Below are positions 42,308-50,869 of a stretch of 50,869 nucleotides of DNA, piece after piece. Position 1 is the stretch's first letter. Every line of letters starts with the position of its first letter. The notes below the pieces were generated by a model. That model saw only the letters and a program-made list of their open reading frames with translations. It was not told where the DNA came from and ran no database searches. Source of the DNA: Byssothecium circinans (Eukaryota > Ascomycota > Dothideomycetes > Pleosporales > Massarinaceae); assembly GCA_010015675.1 (NCBI GenBank), contig ML977000.1, positions 614,676 to 665,544 on the forward strand, written 5' to 3'. The translations under genes and the position numbers were made by a program.

Positions 42308-42469
42308 TTTCTTATCACAGTAACTGGGTATCTCATTGACGTACGTAGTTGTGGCAAGTCCGCGTCTTCTTACCTGGTATCCTGTCGAGGAAAGCACCGC
42401 AATTCCTCTGTCATATTCCAATCCAAGCTTCCATAAAGGCATTTTCAGATCGCTCGAGGTCCTTCTCTC

Positions 42470-43507
42470 TTATTTTTGGGATCTCGCGCTTTCCAGTGTC
42501 GTCCATTGTGCCCCGATACCCTTGCTGACAATATCGCGCCTGCGTATACGATAACACATAAGAAACTCAATATTCACCATAAAGCCGCGATAGTCCCCAT
42601 CGCCCACGAATACCCCGGCTTCCCCCAACAGTCCTCCTTTGCCCATCATCTCCCACCTAAACGGATAGGCAGAAGGATCATCTGTCGCCCCTTCTCCTCC
42701 AGCATGGCTCTCTCGTAACTTGTACTCGACGACCTTGCCTTGCATGAGCCATTTCTGCCTCCCCATACCTTGTGCACGAACCCGATCACTGCAGAAATCC
42801 CATGCAAGCACAAATCGCTTGGCCATGATTGCGATGCAAGGAACCATTATTCCCTTAGAATGGATTGTTCGAGCCCATTGACTTTGGTCGTCATTGCCAA
42901 ACTGATATCTATATTGACTGGCGATACGCGTTAGAATGTCGCGAAGGTGGTAGAGCCATGGCATGGACGGCACTGGTGTAGTCGTTAAATATGATCCGTC
43001 ATGATCGGTGCGGTCATATCGCAACTCTGTCTTAGCCGTCGCCGCATCTCCGGTGAACATAAATGTCAGCTTGTCTAGCTTTAGGGCGAGAAGCTGCTCA
43101 AATCCGTTGGAGAAGATGGTCATCATAGCTTTAGCTGGCACGGTGACAGTGACAGAGCTGATGATGACCCAATTCAGAGTGTCTGGAAGCGCGGAGAAAT
43201 GAATCTCGATTCCGGATTTTTGCTGGACACCCTTGGCAATTTCATTGAGCTTGACCGTGCGCAGGTGCACAGCTTCTGAGGTGAGCTCATCGTAGGCGTC
43301 TTTGCAGCTGAGCGCAAGGCCGTGCCAATCCTTCTTGTCACTGCATGGCCATTCCATATAGTGGTAGATCACGAGGCGGATATCGCGGGTGAGCAGCTGA
43401 TCGTATCCACTGATCGGGGAGGGGGGAGCTAACGAAGATGCGGCGAGAGTTTTGAGCTTCTTCGTCGGCATGGTAGGGGGCTTCTCACGTGCTTTACGTT
43501 TCGTCAT
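42470..43507 (-). CDS. F-box-like protein of unknown function
   Basis: An intronless 345-aa frame. A basic, NLS-like start (M-T-K-R-K-A-R-E-K, T-K-K-L-K-T-L) precedes a weak F-box-like segment (L-T-R-D-I-R-L-V-I-Y-H-Y-M, then H-G-L-A-L-S-C-K-D-A-Y-D-E-L). The rest has no recognised domain; it holds hydrophobic strands (W-V-I-I-S-S-V-T-V-T-V) and a long helical region. Similar F-box-like proteins of 300-400 aa form big lineage-specific families in Dothideomycetes, from general knowledge. It converges on the hydrolase gene, with 162 bp between the stops. Confidence 0.75.
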   Translation of the reverse strand: MTKRKAREKPPTMPTKKLKTLAASSLAPPSPISGYDQLLTRDIRLVIYHYMEWPCSDKKDWHGLALSCKDAYDELTSEAVHLRTVKLNEIAKGVQQKSGIEIHFSALPDTLNWVIISSVTVTVPAKAMMTIFSNGFEQLLALKLDKLTFMFTGDAATAKTELRYDRTDHDGSYLTTTPVPSMPWLYHLRDILTRIASQYRYQFGNDDQSQWARTIHSKGIMVPCIAIMAKRFVLAWDFCSDRVRAQGMGRQKWLMQGKVVEYKLRESHAGGEGATDDPSAYPFRWEMMGKGGLLGEAGVFVGDGDYRGFMVNIEFLMCYRIRRRDIVSKGIGAQWTTLESARSQK

Positions 43508-44052
43508 CGTGCGTTGCTGTAGCGTTGAGTTGTTGAGTCGATTGGAGGTGGGAATTGAAGGTGTGGTCCGAAGGTGCGGTACGAAGATGTGGGGCGAAGT
43601 TGTGGATTGAGAATGATTGGGTGTGCAGTGGTTAGGTAAGCCGAGGGCCGTTGCTCCGTTTGAAGGTTTGGCTGAGCCCTACTCGTCTGATCAATAAGCC
43701 TCTGCACAACTCAAGTGGGAGATAATGAGAGGAAATTTATAATCTAAACAACCAACGAATTGAATTTGCTTATTATATCCGCGATTTCAGTCTAGGACAA
43801 CGGATATTTATAGAATATTGTGGTATGTTGGACTGAACAGTGCTTGACTGTTCCGGACGGTTCAGTACCGTTCCGGCCTAGCGTCGGCTCCTGCGTATAG
43901 AGTCGCCTCTCCTGAGCTTCACCGCTCCACACACAATTCATTACTTTCTCATCACTTGCTCTCGGGTCTCTACTGTCCAACATGGTAAGTCCTTGTTGTC
44001 GAGCAAAAGGTGAGGCGGTCTTATAGCTCAGACGTCTCGGCGAAGCATGAAG
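43508..44052. other. Intergenic between F-box-like gene and AKR pseudogene
   Basis: No gene. At about 43843-43878 a short imperfect repeat of the word ggttcagtaccgttccgg and its relative gttccggacggttcag is seen. An ATG followed directly by GTAAGT (43982-43990) on the plus strand looks like a gene start with a minimal first exon, but no downstream exon could be found because the next 800 bp hold a pseudogene on the other strand. Confidence 0.45.
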
Positions 44053-44880
44053 CTAAAATGGTATCGAGATACGCGAGCACCTTGGGGTTTCCAACGGAAC
44101 CAGACCTGCAATGACTCGTTTTTCATCTTGATCCGAGAATGCAACCTCGACCGCCTTAAAGTTTTGCTTCACGCGCCTCACCTTCTCCCTGAGCCAGCAC
44201 CATCCCAAGAGCGACTTGCCCGGTAGTGCATCCTTTCTCGTTCTCAATCTCAGTGAAGACAACCACAAATTTGGGGTTGCTGAGGAAGTTGCTTTCTGAG
44301 TAGCGCTGGTATATGATGAAGCGTGCATCTTTGGGTCGAGATCGGCCCTGCCTTGGATTTAGTAGTTACGAAGCCGCAATCAAGTGGAGAGTATGCCAAA
44401 ATCTAGTCCAGCTTGTGTACTGCTTGCAAGAAGCCCGTGGTTTTGACATCCATTGCGAAGGGCGGTGCTTTGTTTGCCTTTTCTGCGATTAGATGCACCT
44501 TGCACACCCATTCAAGCATTCGAGCGGAGCAGTCCGCGAGCCTGGGGTCTCGAACCTTTCCTTCCTTCTTCAGTTCGGCTATAGCCTTCCACAGTCTTCT
44601 TGATAGGTACCATCAGATCGATACGATGCTGGTAGTATCAATCGAAGTGATGGGTTCTCAGGCGCTCGAGGCGCTTCTTGCAACACTCATCGGCATACCC
44701 TGGTAATCCATCTGCATCAAATTTGCCGGCCAGTGTTGGACGCCGAACTTCGTTGCGAGGAATATCTCATCGCATCAGCCGGTTTTGCGGAACCACTTGC
44801 CGTATGATCTATCTTTTCATTGTGGCTGTATGCGCTACTGATGATCGATCTAGTTTGTTTGCAATGGCCATTACTTCGAG
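44053..44880 (-). pseudogene. Aldo-keto reductase pseudogene
   Basis: Pieces of an aldo-keto reductase occur in the right order in different minus-strand frames. They are G-K-W-F-R-K-T-G followed by TGA (about 44801-44775), I-F-L-A-T-K-F-G-V-Q-H-W (44766-44731), A-E-L-K-K-E-G-K-V-R (about 44582-44553), L-A-Y-S-P-L-D (near 44375), N-E-K-G-C-T-T-G-Q-V-A-L (near 44240) and K-A-V-E-V-A-F-S-D-Q-D-E-K-R-V (near 44150-44110). At least four frameshifts and several stops separate them. The N-terminal barrel with the catalytic Tyr is not recognisable. Relatives (YakC type) reduce aldehydes with NADPH. The gene is clearly dead. Confidence 0.82.
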
Positions 44881-46135
44881 AGATGGAGATAAGAGCGTTG
44901 GTAGTGGATTGGATGTTGCTTGAGTTGGATCGTTGGGGCCGTGATTGGATGTAGGTCGGAGTTATCTACATGTATGTAGGGATGAAGAAGCGAGCGTGCA
45001 GGTGCAGGAACCCATTGCCGACTCATCCGGAATTCAGGTGGAGCCGGGTAAGCCGCCGACCTCATCACCCCATTCCTTACACTCCGTCTCGTCGCAGATG
45101 ACAGCTGGCGACGAGAATTAGAACAATTTTGGCTCACTCGGCTGTTGGATAGTGACTTAAGATCTACCCGGCGTCATCACCCTTACAATGGAGTACCATG
45201 GTACAGCCCAGCTATCAGCCCGAGACACCGACCAGTGTAGTCCGTGAGAGTCAACATCGCTCATCAGCTTTGGCACGTCCTTCAACCAAGATGGATATGG
45301 AACAGCTAGACGCTACAGAGGAACTTGAGGGATTTGAGCTACCATGGTACTTCTCGAACACTACACACTGCGACACTATCGGCGGGCTTTTGTGCCTCGA
45401 GCCACGAGCCACGATGTAGCAGTCAGTCCTCTCCCCACTGTCTTTCCGAGGTTTCCGTCGAATGGAAACATGGCAGCTATGGTATCCAATATTACTTTAC
45501 TTAATTTTTTAAAGTTTTGTATCAATGGCCGTGGCGCGCTCGTGCAGCATTCGGAAGTGCATCTCGCCAACGATCAAACTATGGAAGATGCAAAATATAG
45601 GACGAGAGGCATTGATCATTCCACTCACCACTCCCATAGAGGCTCGAAACCTCTCACTTTCCGGAAGAGTACTTGCGTACTGGATAGCTGCTAATGCGTC
45701 GATCGGCAAGCCCTACCCCACACTGCGGAGAACCGGCCGTCTCGGCGCGCTTGAGAATGACGCGTCTACTACGATTACTCATCACTCGCATTCGGCTCGC
45801 GTGGCTATGCTTTTGCTCAGTACTAATTCAACTTACCACCTACTCGGCTCGGGCATGCAGCTTTGGCATATGGCAAGACGAGTGCTGAGAAACCTAAAAG
45901 CGCTTCTGCCTTCTAAACGCTACTAACGATGAATGAAGGCTTTCCCGTCGCGCTTGGCTGCTCACTTCATAGCCTCAGCCTCACTAGCGCACGCCTACTA
46001 AGAAGCTGCCATAGTGAATTCAAATTTTTGCTGTAACTGCCTTACTATAAAGGCTTGAGAAATTCCATTTCCTATACTTTACGATTTGTGTGCTCTGGTG
46101 GAAGTTTGGTACCTTCACCGATTAGGCAGGCCACC
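44881..46135. other. Gene-free region between AKR pseudogene and GMC gene
   Basis: A 1.25-kb stretch. Short open frames on both strands (plus 45198-45419; minus about 45709-45509) have protein-like patches but no start context, splice continuity or known domain. They may be further pseudogene debris. The last 130 bp are the GMC promoter; the ATG sits in gccaccatg, a good initiation context. Confidence 0.45.
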
Positions 46136-48285
46136 ATGCATCTCACCCTTCACTCACTCACGGCACTCTCGTTGAGTTTGCTACTCACTACAGCAAACGC
46201 TTGGCCTAGATATCACTGGTCAAAACGCCAATCATCGGGTGACAGCCCACGAGCACAGCCACAAGATCCGACATTTGAAGAGGAGTATGACTTTGTCATT
46301 GCTGGAGGTATGTGCTCCCATTTTCGTGCGAATATTTTCACTTAAACCGTTCAGGTGGCACTGCTGGTCTAGTACTTGCCAATCGCTTGTCCGAATCAGG
46401 CAGGTTTTCCGTTTTATGCCTCGAAGCAGGCCCGAGCCCAGAAGTCGTTCGAGCATATGAGAGTCCGGGAGGAAACCAGTTTATCAAAGGTAGTGTTATT
46501 GATTGGGGATTACAAACAACCCCACAGGAACACCTTGGTGGTCGCACGTTGCAGTACCTGCGTAAGTAAATACAAAAATCTCGATAGCTACTACTGACGG
46601 TCCACAGGCGGAAGAACACTCGGTGGCTCGAGCACCACAAATGGTCTTTACTACACCCGCGGCTCAGCAGTAGTCTATGACAAGTGGGCTGAGAAAGGCA
46701 ATCCGGGATGGGGATGGAATGATGTGTACCCATTATTCAAGAAGTCGACCAAGTTCAATCCACCCAACGAAACTGCGGAGCTTTCCGCTTTCAGTCAACA
46801 GTTTAAGACCTGGGATGCGTACGTCCACATCACCGAGTATCACACGCTGATTACTCAAACGTGTACTAACGCAAAACAGCAATGCATATGACAGTGGCCC
46901 GCTTGAGTTAGGTTTCCAAGGATACGTGCCCGACTCTACCAACGCCTTTGTGGTCGCTTGCTCAGAAGCTGCAAACATTCCCATCGTACAGGATCTCAAC
47001 GTCGGTAGTGGGGTTGGAGTCAAGCATGGTACTGCGACACTCGACGCAAATTTGCGGAGGTCTTCCAGTTACGATAGCTTCTACAAACAAGCTCGCAATC
47101 GTACAAATTTGCGAGTGCTTCACGATGCACCAGTAACTGGCATTGCATTTGATGAAAGTGGCTCAAACGCAACAACGAACGGGATGACTACCTCACGTCC
47201 GAAAGCCATCGGCGTTAGCTACATTGAGCAGCAGGCTGGACTCGTGAGGCAGGCGAGAGCTCGCAAAGAAGTGATCCTAAGCATGGGGGCTTTTCACACC
47301 CCGCAGCTTCTCATGGTATCGGTAAGTTCAACGTGTAACATTCTAATTACCTTCGCTAACAAACATGCAGGGCATAGGTCCTAGAGCCGAACTTGAAAAG
47401 GTTGGTGTCTCGCCTGTTCTCATCAACGAGAACGTAGGCCAACATTTAAACGACCACTCAGTCTTCTCCATCATGGCGCGCGCCAACCCCTCAGCCTCCA
47501 CGACAACAATGTCCTCTACCCCCGACAATCTCCAAGCCGCCCAAGCCAACTTCTACAACAACTTGACCGGCCCCTATACGGCGCCCTCAGGCGTCACCAA
47601 CGGCTTCCAGCTCCTCTCCACCGAAGAGCTAACCTCCATCGGCGCCCAAGCCGTCATCGCAGCCGGCCTCGCTAACCAAAACCATATCGAATACCTCTTC
47701 GAATCAATCTGGTACCCCTGGATCCCAACACCGTACTACGCTCCGCTACCAAACGAAAGCTACATCAGCATAACGGCAAGTTCAATGGTGCAGCTCAGCC
47801 GCGGAAACATCACGCTCCGAACCGCCTCTATGAGCGACGCACCCCTCATCAACTCGAACTACTACGACTACGAAACCGACGGCATAATGGGCGTCCACTC
47901 GTTCCGTTACCTGCGCGAGATCCTGCACCATCCCGCCCTCTCGCAATTCACCATCGGGAGCAACTCGGGAGAAGTTTCCCCGGGTCCCGCCGTCGCTGAC
48001 AATGACGACGAAGCGATCCTTCAGTATATCAAGAATAATACGATACCTAACTGGCACGCGGCAGGAACAGCGCAGATGTTGCCTGAAGCGGACGGCGGCG
48101 TGGTTGACCCTCGACTTAGAGTCTATGGTGTCGATGGACTGCGCGTCATTGATTGTAGTATTATTCCCGTGTTACCCGACGCGAATATTATGGCGAGTGT
48201 TTATATGATTGCTGAGAAGGGGTCGGAGATGATCAAGGAAGATTGGGGGGATGTGGGGTTTGAGGGGAGGAAGAGAGAGGTATGA
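46136..48285 (+). CDS. Secreted GMC (FAD) oxidoreductase, choline dehydrogenase / aryl-alcohol oxidase type
   Basis: Five exons, 46136-46307, 46355-46561, 46608-46818, 46880-47321 and 47371-48285, encode 648 aa. A signal peptide (A-L-S-L-S-L-L-L-T-T-A-N-A) precedes the FAD site V-I-A-G-G-G-T-A-G-L-V-L-A-N-R-L, formed across intron 1. GMC signature 1 is G-R-T-L-G-G-S-S-T-T-N-G (across intron 2). Signature 2 lies in G-A-F-H-T-P-Q-L-L-M-V-S-G-I-G-P (across intron 4). The catalytic His is in N-W-H-A-A-G-T-A, and the second active-site residue is Asn in P-D-A-N-I-M-A-S. These enzymes oxidise alcohols or sugars, often making H2O2 outside the cell for lignocellulose attack, or act in secondary metabolism. 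The substrate cannot be read from the sequence. Confidence 0.93.
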
Positions 48286-49331
48286 GGGTTTAGGTTTAGG
48301 CAGGATAGAATTGGGGACGCAGAAGGATTTTGCTGGATTGAGGCCGCGGTGGATGAAGGTGGCATATTACGCTAATGATTGGTATTTTTGTCGGTGTGCG
48401 TGCTGGCTCACCGTTTTGCTGGGTTCAGGCTCTGCGGCATGGCCGGGGCGGGGAATGAGCCGCACCTTAATTTGACTTTAGTGAGCTTTTTTCTTTGCCG
48501 TAAGGTGACTGGTGTTTGCGAGTTTAGTTCTTTACGAGTATGCAGGTTGTAGTGTGTAATGGGTGGAGGGAGATTAGTTTCACTACTGTAATGTTAGTTG
48601 CGAGAAACGTGTTGAAAAATGTACCGCTGTGTTGCTACTATCCACATAACAATGACTTCCCTGCTGCTTACTTGATAGATAAACTTCCAAAGTGCAGTCA
48701 CGAATAGTATATACTCATTATATTACATTTCAGCATCGCAAACTTCTGATACTGTAATAGCGCGGTTTATATATTTCCCGTTCATATCTTGATATCGCTT
48801 AGATCATCGAATTCCACACTTAGTACGATGCACCCTGGAAACGGAAGTGTTAGTGTTTTAGTTTAGCCAAGTACTTTCAGTATAGTATATTGAAGGAGTG
48901 GCTGATATCATTGCAGACGCGTTCAATGTGCGCTACCCCTTCGTCGTGAAACCCATACCAGAGTAAGCAGCAAACTAGTCTAGTCGTATGTTGAAACTAC
49001 AGGGGGTGAATCAACAAAAAAATGGCCAGATTGTTGTAGAAACTGAGTCAAACCTCAATAGGAAGAGAGGTGTGGCGGACTTAGCTTGAGGTCCGTAGTT
49101 TCTGGAGCTGGAGGGCTTTAGAAACGTAGCAAGGGCGGTTTAGATATTTAAATGTCATTCTTATCTTTTCAATGCGTCATAATCCTAGCGTTTATGTGCC
49201 TTATTCATGATCCCTAGAATCCATAGTCTCCGCAGACCATACCATTTACTCCCTCATACGCAGGTTCGCAATGAAGTAGTGTGTCTATGCCATGCATCTG
49301 ATCATGCAACCTATTATTACCGTTATTCCCA
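48286..49331. other. AT-rich gene-free region
   Basis: Between the GMC gene and the asparagine synthetase relic. From about 48600 to 49200 the sequence is AT-rich with many TATA, ATAT and TTTA words and no open frame. No known element was recognised. Confidence 0.5.
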
Positions 49332-50574
49332 TCACTCACAAACTCCTCTCTCCCTCCTCAGAAATTCGGAAACAGTTTTCTTGACCCCAAGCCTCTGCCC
49401 AATGGCCACAAACTGCCCCACAAGAATCATCTGTCCATAGCTCGCCCCATTCCCCTCCACAATCCCCTTTCCAACCAACCCCTTACAAGCATCTCATTCC
49501 AGGAACCCCAACGCCTCAACGTTCTCCCTAGTGATCTGCCTATCAAACATTTTCCTCACCAGTCCGTCATGTCTATACTTCACCGGTGCCGCGAAAGAGT
49601 TTTTCTTGCGCGAATACAATTCTTCAGTTACAAACGGTTTGATAGCTTCTTTAAGAATCCACTTCTCATTGAAGGAATTGGTGGTAGGGCCGTAGTGGAA
49701 CTTCATACTTGGGGGAAGGCCCATGACATATTCAGTCAGTCGAAGACCGAGGAAAAGTTGCCGGCCTTCGACACTGTGCGCCATCTCGACGCGGTCACCC
49801 AGGAAAGTAAGAAACCTGTTTGCTAGCGCAGCTTTGCTCCATATATACAGTGCGGAGAGCAGCGTATGCCAAGTCTTTGCGATGAGGTCACGTGTTCGCC
49901 CATCAATTGTGTTGTTCACAGCAGTGAGGCGTTTGTCGCTCTCGCCGAATTTTGGCATCATTCAGGGAGTGAACAGATGATCGGCAACGGAAGCATACTG
50001 TATAAATCCGATGAATGATACGTTGTTCACCTGATGGCGCGCAAAGGTTGCTGTGATGAAGAATCGAGTCATAGAGACACAGCACAAACTCCCCCTTCAA
50101 ATGCGATAGAAACAACATGCGATACTGCTTGTGCAGAGCGATGACTATCTCGGAGTCGCACCTGCTCTAGAACTGGAGGCCAACTTTGGCGAGCAAAACC
50201 CTCTGTAATCGCTTTAAAGCCGTACCTTGGTAGGCTCGCCATTGGCGACGGCGTGAACGTGCCCGTTAGCCCCGTCCGAAGAGTGGAATTGCTGTTCTGC
50301 TTCGGGACTGAGATCTACAATAGCCAGACGGTTATGACTAAGGGCTTCAGGCGTCAATATCAGTGCGGTTTACGCGAGGCACCGGAGACCCTGGCGCGGG
50401 AAAACCTAGTACGCACCAACTCGGCAGTGCCCGAATACCCAGTGTCCCCGGGAGTCTGGGCCGCGGTGGTGATTAGTATCAAACTCTTGTCGAGATTGTT
50501 TGTCAATTGCTCTCGCTCGCTTTCCGAGGGCCGGCATTCTCCTTCAACGCGACGGCACAGCTGATTTCGGACAG
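49332..50574 (-). pseudogene. Asparagine synthetase (glutamine-hydrolysing) pseudogene
   Basis: On the minus strand the whole order of the enzyme can be followed in broken frames. At 50574-50563 the place of start M-C-G-I reads L-S-E-I, so both the start and the Cys nucleophile are lost. Then come L-T-N-N-L-D-K-S-L (about 50510), H-H-R-G-P-D-S-R-G (about 50470-50445), H-N-R-L-A-I-V-D-L-S-P (about 50335-50300), S-E-I-V-I-A-L (about 50150) and H-L-K-G-E-F-V-L-C-L-Y-D-S. About 250 residues of the centre, including the PP-loop, are missing. The C-terminal part is open from 49961 (L-G-D-R-V-E-M-A-H-S-V-E-G-R, E-K-W-I-L-K-E-A) to a TGA at 49494, in the place of an expected Trp, and continues to V-K-K-T-V-S-E-F near 49370. 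AsnB-type genes convert aspartate to asparagine or amidate secondary metabolites. This copy is dead. Confidence 0.85.
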
Positions 50575-50869
50575 GACAAGTTGGAGACTGACGCTGAGAC
50601 GGCTAAATTTAAGGAGAGAGCAAAAATAATGGCGCGGTGGTCAAAAGATCATCAGATGGAACACCTCATCCAGAAACACGGTAGATATCGTTGGTGGCGT
50701 CAGCACTAGTGTAGTTCGAAAGTCCCAGGGTCCATTGCGTACGCGCGCGTGTGCTTTCCGGCTTACCATGCCTCATAAGCTAGACTATATAGTTTCGAGC
50801 CACATAGGGTTTCAAGCCACCCCACCAAAACGCGACACCTGCACCAAACACGCGATATCTCTCCACAAC
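50575..50869. other. Right edge, no gene recognised
   Basis: Upstream side of the asparagine synthetase relic. It contains a short cgcgcgcg-like word at about 50742 and a C/A-rich end (from about 50817) that may be the leader of a gene beyond the window. Nothing certain. Confidence 0.35.

Noticed and set aside
45198..45926. Short open frames between AKR pseudogene and GMC gene
   Set aside because: Protein-like patches on both strands but no domain, no splice continuity and no convincing start.
50500..50709. Plus-strand 69-codon frame at the right edge
   Set aside because: Its left part is antisense to the asparagine synthetase relic, and there is no domain or start context.

Overview
The window is nuclear DNA of a filamentous ascomycete. 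The genes are split by short GT-AG introns (mostly 45-65 nt, often with a CTRAY-type branch site), neighbours share no operon logic, and the content (GH10 xylanase, tannase-type feruloyl esterase, GH1 beta-glucosidase, GMC oxidoreductase, F-box/LRR proteins, NmrA-like protein, TMEM16 scramblase) is that of a plant-associated mould. A dothideomycete is my best guess, but that is inference. Splice models were built by hand; nearly all close in frame.

Left part (1-21,000), mostly housekeeping. The left edge holds the first 20 codons of a psq-type helix-turn-helix transposon gene. Then come a NAP/SET-family histone chaperone, a pair of diverged 220-bp direct repeats with RIP-like transitions, a secreted GH1 beta-glucosidase, a LisH-CTLH-WD40 protein (WDR26/Gid7 type), a large lineage-specific protein of unknown function, a mitochondrial PDK/BCKDK-type kinase (5 exons), a USP7/Ubp15 deubiquitinase (4 exons) and a p24/emp24 cargo receptor (3 exons).

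Middle (21,000-36,000), more accessory. A Pro-rich disordered protein is followed by an AT-rich relic. Next to it lies the most unusual gene of the window: a single two-exon gene encoding a complete but catalytically altered Hsp70 (ATPase plus substrate-binding part) joined through a disordered linker and a conserved pre-kinase module to a full Ser/Thr kinase domain. A convergent feruloyl esterase / GH10 xylanase pair follows, probably co-used on feruloylated arabinoxylan; the xylanase promoter carries XlnR-like and CreA-like motifs. A cryptic two-exon gene and an anoctamin/TMEM16 gene (4 exons) end this part.

Right part (36,000-50,869). A DUF2293 protein, an NmrA-like Rossmann protein, an F-box protein, an alpha/beta hydrolase with one apparent frameshift, a second F-box-like protein, an aldo-keto reductase pseudogene, a five-exon GMC oxidoreductase and a decayed asparagine synthetase follow each other, with long non-genic AT-rich stretches. 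Gene decay and transposon traces cluster at the two ends of the window and around the Hsp70-kinase gene, so this is probably a stretch of core genes interrupted by fast-evolving islands. No rRNA, intact tRNA or CRISPR array was seen.
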